This document shows, piece by piece, positions 5,509-8,473 of a DNA stretch of 8,473 bases (positions are counted from its first letter, which is position 1; each line of letters begins with the position of its first letter). The DNA is from Spirochaetaceae bacterium (lineage in GTDB: Bacteria; Spirochaetota; Spirochaetia; DSM-27196; PXBQ01): the NCBI GenBank assembly GCA_003566875.1, contig PXBQ01000493.1, positions 1-8,473 of the forward strand, read 5' to 3'. The position numbers and the translations under genes were made by a program. The notes beneath the pieces are model-generated. The model saw only the letters and a list, made by a program, of their open reading frames with translations. It was not told the origin of the DNA and did no database searches.

Positions 5509-7571
5509 ATCGGCGGGTCCTCACCCAAACGCACATGATCGGGGAAATTTATCTCAAAGCACGCGCCTCCACTCGGCAGATTGGACGCTCGAATCGAACC
5601 GCCGTGCATCTTGATGATCCCGTAACAAACAGCGAGTCCGAGTCCTGTGCCCTTGCCGACCCCTTTCGAAGTGTGAAACGGCGTAAACAAGTGTGGCAAC
5701 ATCTTGTCCGGTATGCCGGGCCCAGTATCCGCGATTACAATCCGCAGGCGACCTTCCTGAACCGAAGTCTCGACCGTGATCGTTCCGCCCTCGCTCATTG
5801 CTTCCGCTGCGTTCTTCAACAGGTTATCGATGACCTGCCGCACCTGAGACGAGTCGAGCCGCTGCAGCGCGATCGGTTCGTGGAGTTTGAGCTCGACGTG
5901 AATTCTACCCGTCGGATCGAGCGACGCGACAACTCGCACCGCTTCGCGGATCAACACATTTATGTCCGTATCCCGAAGATCAAGGCGGTTTTCCCGAGCG
6001 AAATCCAGGATTCCCTGCACAATCACTCGAGCTCGCTCCGCCTCGCGAACGATGCGCCGCACGTCGTCGAAGGAGCTGTTTTCGGGCGCATCGGCGGTCT
6101 GGCTCATCAACAAATGTGAGTACATCAACACGATACCGAGCGGATTGTTGAGTTCGTGCGCGATACCCGCGGCCATCTGGCCCATCGACGCTAGCTTCTC
6201 AGCCTGTATCAATCGACCTTGGCTTTCCTTGAGGTCTTCGATCGCCTCTTCAAGCCTCGATATCAGGTACGGGAGACACATCTCGACTTCGGCAATCCCG
6301 CGGTACACGGCGATCGCCTTATCGCGGCATGACTCGTACCCGCAAGCACGGCAATTCAGCTCGTCCTCCGGTTTCAGCTTGCCGGTTCGTGCAAGAATCG
6401 CCCGGATATCGTGCTCAGGCACCGGACGCTCGTCTCGCGCGCACGGTGTGAAGGTCTTGCTAAGGTCCAGGTCGAGATACTCCACGTGTTCCGCGGCCCA
6501 CTCCGCAACGGTGTCAACCACGGGAGTTCGCTTCGTGTACGAAACGACGTTCTTTTTGCGTTCGTAGAACGTCAGGTCATTGGATATCGCGGGTCCTCCG
6601 ATGCAACCCTCGCAGAAAAGCAGGTCGAACAGCCGTGTCGGGACAGGCCTGCCTTCGCGCACACTCGCGGCAAGATCCTGCAGCAGGTCCGTAACCCGTT
6701 CGCTACCCTCTTCAATGCTGACCGGGCTTTCGAGAAGATCGTTCTCCACACCGGCGGCCTTCATGAGTCCGCCGGCAAGCGGGTAGATCCTGCCGAGATT
6801 GGCCCGCGGAGGGTCAAATTCCCTCGCGGGCGCTTCACCCAGGTCGACGTTTCTCGCGGCAAAGAGTTGGTGCGCCTCGTCGTAGGTGAGCACGTGGTCA
6901 ACCAGTCCGTTCCGACGCGCCTCGTCCTTTTTTGCGACGCACGGACCAACGAATACGATCGCGGACTCCAACGACGGCTCAGGGGTAAGCCGATTGCGAA
7001 CCACAGCGGCCATCGCTTCCATCGGCGACATCACCGGAGCAAGGTACGGAGTAAGCTCCGGGCAGATCTTCTCAACGTAAGCGACAACAACAGGACAAGG
7101 AGAACTGATAAGAAACTCACCGTTCATCGTCTCGAGGTCGCGATACCGGCGACTGTACTCGTAGGAAACCAGATCGGCACCGAACGCGACCTCGAAAACC
7201 CGGTCAAATCCACACGAGGCAAACGAACCTACGATCCGTTGCGGCTCTACGTCAGGAAACGCGGCTGGGAACGACGGCGCGAGCATTACGCTTGTCTGGC
7301 GGTCGGAGTCTAGAAGCGATATGACATCGGCAACCGAGGAACGGATCCTTTTCGCTCCCTGAGAACACATTGAGACGCAGTAGCCGCACGAGGTACACAG
7401 TGACGGGATGATCTCTGCCTGCCCGCCTCGCACCTGGATCGCTTTTGTGGAGCATGTGCGAACGCAGGAATAGCACTTCTTGCACCGCTCGGCCACCGTG
7501 AAGACCGCGAGAGAGTCGTCGATCGCCGCGCCGTAGCGTGACGTTGTCGCTCGGCTCGATGAATGTACCAT
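5505..7571 (-). CDS. [FeFe]-hydrogenase-like iron-sulfur sensor histidine kinase (HsfB/HydS type)
   Basis: A 688-residue soluble sensor kinase. Two ferredoxin-type [4Fe-4S] motifs lie at Cys30/33/36/40 and Cys59/62/65/69. An H-cluster-like domain follows: SSPCP with Cys159 (L1), VGPCVAKK with Cys211 (L2) and FCEGCIGGP with Cys320 and Cys323 (L3). A further Fe-S motif, NCRACGYESC...AEVEMC (Cys407/410/415/432), precedes a coiled coil (438-460) and a kinase core: His472 in GIAHELNNPLG, N-box Asn587, DTGPG at 615-619, and GTGLGL near 640. No membrane segment or signal peptide is seen. L1 lacks the proton-relay Cys of catalytic enzymes and L3 is CxxC, so sensing of H2 or redox state is more likely than turnover. 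The ATG at 7571 has no Shine-Dalgarno and sits 7 bases after TACAAT. First gene of the operon. Confidence 0.93.
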   Translation of the reverse strand: MVHSSSRATTSRYGAAIDDSLAVFTVAERCKKCYSCVRTCSTKAIQVRGGQAEIIPSLCTSCGYCVSMCSQGAKRIRSSVADVISLLDSDRQTSVMLAPSFPAAFPDVEPQRIVGSFASCGFDRVFEVAFGADLVSYEYSRRYRDLETMNGEFLISSPCPVVVAYVEKICPELTPYLAPVMSPMEAMAAVVRNRLTPEPSLESAIVFVGPCVAKKDEARRNGLVDHVLTYDEAHQLFAARNVDLGEAPAREFDPPRANLGRIYPLAGGLMKAAGVENDLLESPVSIEEGSERVTDLLQDLAASVREGRPVPTRLFDLLFCEGCIGGPAISNDLTFYERKKNVVSYTKRTPVVDTVAEWAAEHVEYLDLDLSKTFTPCARDERPVPEHDIRAILARTGKLKPEDELNCRACGYESCRDKAIAVYRGIAEVEMCLPYLISRLEEAIEDLKESQGRLIQAEKLASMGQMAAGIAHELNNPLGIVLMYSHLLMSQTADAPENSSFDDVRRIVREAERARVIVQGILDFARENRLDLRDTDINVLIREAVRVVASLDPTGRIHVELKLHEPIALQRLDSSQVRQVIDNLLKNAAEAMSEGGTITVETSVQEGRLRIVIADTGPGIPDKMLPHLFTPFHTSKGVGKGTGLGLAVCYGIIKMHGGSIRASNLPSGGACFEINFPDHVRLGEDPPM

Positions 7572-7578
7572 TTCATCT

Positions 7579-7587
7579 ATTGTACCA
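7579..7587 (-). promoter_or_regulatory. Putative extended -10 promoter (TGGTACAAT) of the sensor operon
   Basis: On the minus strand TGGTACAAT lies 7 bases before the ATG at 7571, giving a start site at or next to the initiation codon. The TACAAT hexamer differs from consensus at one base and carries a TGn extension. No clear -35 is seen at 17 bp (TAGCGT). A second similar string, TGGTACATT, overlaps the start codon at 7562-7570. Confidence 0.5.
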
Positions 7588-7590
7588 CGA

Positions 7591-7601
7591 CTGCGTCGCA
7601 G
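7591..7601. promoter_or_regulatory. 11-bp palindrome beside the sensor-operon promoter
   Basis: CTGCG-T-CGCAG is a perfect inverted repeat lying 3 bp upstream of the TGGTACAAT element, in the spacer and near the -35 region. A bound protein would contact RNA polymerase here, so it could be an operator. It is short, GC-rich and unsupported by a second copy. Confidence 0.2.
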
Positions 7602-7722
7602 ACGCTACGAGACATCGCGATGTGGGTCCTCGAGCTGCGCGATCCGTCCGCGACGCGTGAGATGGACGGTGCCGTGACGCGTAGCCGGCAGAGGCACGAG
7701 AACCGAGTCCGATGGCGGGAAG

Positions 7723-7731
7723 ACTATACCA
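7723..7731 (-). promoter_or_regulatory. Possible extended -10 (TGGTATAGT) overlapping the osmC-like stop codon
   Basis: The last codons of the OsmC gene on the minus strand read CTG GTA TAG, followed by T. This creates TGGTATAGT, a near-consensus extended -10 aimed at the sensor-kinase operon about 145 bases downstream. It could be a second promoter or a coincidence of coding sequence. Confidence 0.2.
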
Positions 7732-8146
7732 GCGTGGCGTCAACCGTGATCGTAATCGCCTTCAACGCGCGGGAGACCGGGCAGCCTTCTTTGGCCGCCT
7801 GCGCGATCTTCTGGAACTCGTCGTTTTCGATTCCCGGGACTTTCGCTTTGGCGGAGAGATGAACACCGGTGATCGCAAAACCATCTCCCTGCTTCTCGAG
7901 CGAAACCGCGGCTGTGGTTGCGACCTCTTCAGGCGTGTGACCGGCTCCGGAAAGTTCGGCCGAAAAGGCCATCGAGAAACAACCCGCATGCGCCGCCGCG
8001 ATCAACTCTTCGGGATTGGTTCCAGTCCCGCTCTCAAACCGGGACGCAAAACTGTACTGGCCCGAGAAAAGATCCGCTCCCACCTTCATGGTGCCGCTGC
8101 CCGACTTGAGATCTCCCTTCCAGACTGCGTGTGAACTGCGTTTCAT
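7724..8146 (-). CDS. OsmC-family peroxiredoxin (organic hydroperoxide reductase)
   Basis: This 140-residue cytoplasmic thiol peroxidase reduces organic hydroperoxides with two redox cysteines. Cys56 is in the ELIAAAHAGCFSMAFS motif and Cys122 in AKEGCPVSRAL, the standard OsmC pair. Arg36 and the TNPEELIAAAH segment are also family marks, and the length is normal for OsmC (Ohr proteins are similar in size, but the AAHAGCFSMA and KEGCPVSRAL wording favours OsmC). The ATG at 8146 is preceded by a strong Shine-Dalgarno, GAGGAGG at 8156-8162, in contrast to most starts in this window. It is 152 bp upstream of the sensor-kinase operon and codirectional with it, with no clear terminator between. A role in protecting an anaerobe with oxygen-sensitive Fe-S proteins is plausible. 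Confidence 0.93.
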   Translation of the reverse strand: MKRSSHAVWKGDLKSGSGTMKVGADLFSGQYSFASRFESGTGTNPEELIAAAHAGCFSMAFSAELSGAGHTPEEVATTAAVSLEKQGDGFAITGVHLSAKAKVPGIENDEFQKIAQAAKEGCPVSRALKAITITVDATLV

Positions 8147-8155
8147 TTCAGAAAT

Positions 8156-8162
8156 CCTCCTC
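8156..8162 (-). promoter_or_regulatory. Strong Shine-Dalgarno of the osmC-like gene
   Basis: GAGGAGG on the minus strand, nine bases before the ATG at 8146. It fixes the start codon and shows that the host does use canonical ribosome binding sites, which makes their absence at 474, 1568 and 7571 more meaningful. Confidence 0.75.
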
Positions 8163-8183
8163 GTGTTCTATTCATACCATAGC

Positions 8184-8211
8184 AATTTACTCAATTATCG
8201 TCGCCTGTCAA
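8184..8211 (-). promoter_or_regulatory. Putative sigma70-type promoter of the osmC-like gene
   Basis: On the minus strand a perfect -35 TTGACA (8206-8211) is followed after 16 bp by TAAATT (8184-8189), in an AT-rich patch. Transcription would start near 8177, leaving a leader of about 31 bases with the strong Shine-Dalgarno. A string TGGTATGAA just downstream is another -10-like candidate. Confidence 0.5.
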
Positions 8212-8420
8212 AGGGGAATCGGCCTAACCGCAGCAGTTCTGGAAGGGATACCGGACGAGAAAACGTGCGCGGTCGCTATTCTACCACGCACGATTTTCCC
8301 AGCGTGGTTCACAAAACGTGAGAATCGTCAGCGACTACCCCTTTTCACAAGGTTCGTAATAGTCCCGACTCTCCGCGGCGGTGACGTGCTGTACGGTACC
8401 TTGAAGATGTCGGCGCGACG
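8212..8420. other. Intergenic region with no recognised gene
   Basis: No convincing coding frame or RNA gene was seen here. A 97-codon plus-strand frame covering 8131-8424 runs antisense through the osmC-like promoter and start, and looks like chance. TGGTAGAAT on the minus strand at 8278-8286 is an extended -10-like string that could start a longer osmC transcript. The sequence from 8344 to 8420 may hold the promoter of a plus-strand gene beginning near the right edge. Confidence 0.5.
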
Positions 8421-8473
8421 ATGACGCCGGCGGATGCGGCGGCATCGGATCTGTGGCGCCGGTCTGAGCGAAT
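8421..8473 (+). CDS. Possible start of an unidentified gene (partial, 17 codons)
   Basis: From the ATG at 8421 the plus strand reads MTPADAAASDLWRRSER and stays open to the window edge. The codon choice is GC-rich like the neighbouring genes, and an in-frame stop at 8382 limits any upstream extension. No Shine-Dalgarno is evident. A minus-strand gene tail entering from the right is also possible, since minus-strand frames stay open for over 100 bases. No family can be named. Confidence 0.25.
   Translation, partial: MTPADAAASDLWRRSER

Noticed and set aside
6411..7313. 300-codon plus-strand open frame opposite the hydrogenase-like sensor
   Set aside because: No recognisable domain; the opposite strand encodes conserved cysteine and kinase motifs throughout the same stretch.
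5505..7571. Catalytic [FeFe] hydrogenase
   Set aside because: The L1 proton-relay cysteine is missing, L3 is altered, and the C-terminal half is a complete histidine kinase.
7572..7723. Rho-independent terminator between the osmC-like gene and the sensor operon
   Set aside because: GC-rich repeats such as ACGCGT occur, but no stable stem followed by a T-run on the minus strand was found.
8131..8424. Plus-strand 97-codon open frame
   Set aside because: It overlaps the osmC-like start and promoter antisense, has no domain character and no ribosome binding site.

Overview
The window looks like a moderately GC-rich chromosomal segment from an anaerobic bacterium. The best clue is a sensor kinase built on an [FeFe]-hydrogenase-like module, a design known from Clostridia, Spirochaetes and sulfate-reducing Deltaproteobacteria. 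A free-living spirochaete is a reasonable guess but is not proven by the sequence. No rRNA, tRNA, CRISPR, insertion sequence or phage gene was seen.

Layout, left to right. Positions 1-341 (minus) hold the N-terminal part of a YdhF-type aldo/keto reductase that runs off the left edge. Diverging from it, 474-956 (plus) encodes a YbaK/EbsC-type aminoacyl-tRNA deacylase. It ends 6 bp from the convergent end of a YfbR/HDDC2-like HD-domain phosphohydrolase (963-1568, minus). From 7571 down to 1642, all on the minus strand, four tightly packed genes form a probable operon. In transcription order these are: (1) a hydrogenase-like iron-sulfur sensor histidine kinase; (2) a receiver-PAS response regulator, overlapping gene 1 by 4 bp; (3) a 641-residue receiver / HisKA-HATPase / UbiG-like methyltransferase fusion, 13 bp downstream; (4) a uroporphyrinogen-decarboxylase-superfamily protein of the kind related to corrinoid and CoM methyltransferases, 35 bp further on. 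Upstream of the operon is an OsmC-type organic hydroperoxide reductase (7724-8146, minus). The right end (8147-8473) is mostly intergenic, with a possible gene start on the plus strand at 8421.

The four-gene operon is the most interesting part. An apparently non-catalytic H-cluster domain would sense H2 or redox state and drive kinase autophosphorylation. Phosphate could pass to the receiver-PAS protein and to the receiver of the fusion. The fusion carries a SAM-dependent methyltransferase directly after its ATPase domain, and the usual phosphoacceptor histidine of its HisKA box is an aspartate (Asp164). This suggests a receiver-controlled methyltransferase in which the degenerate kinase core may act as a transmission module rather than a kinase. 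The co-encoded URO-D-like protein hints at a one-carbon or quinone-related target, but this is inference.

Several starts lack a Shine-Dalgarno sequence and instead have a -10-like hexamer 5-7 bases before the ATG, as expected for leaderless transcripts. At two of them the hexamer is preceded by TGG (TGGTACAAT, TGGTACATT).
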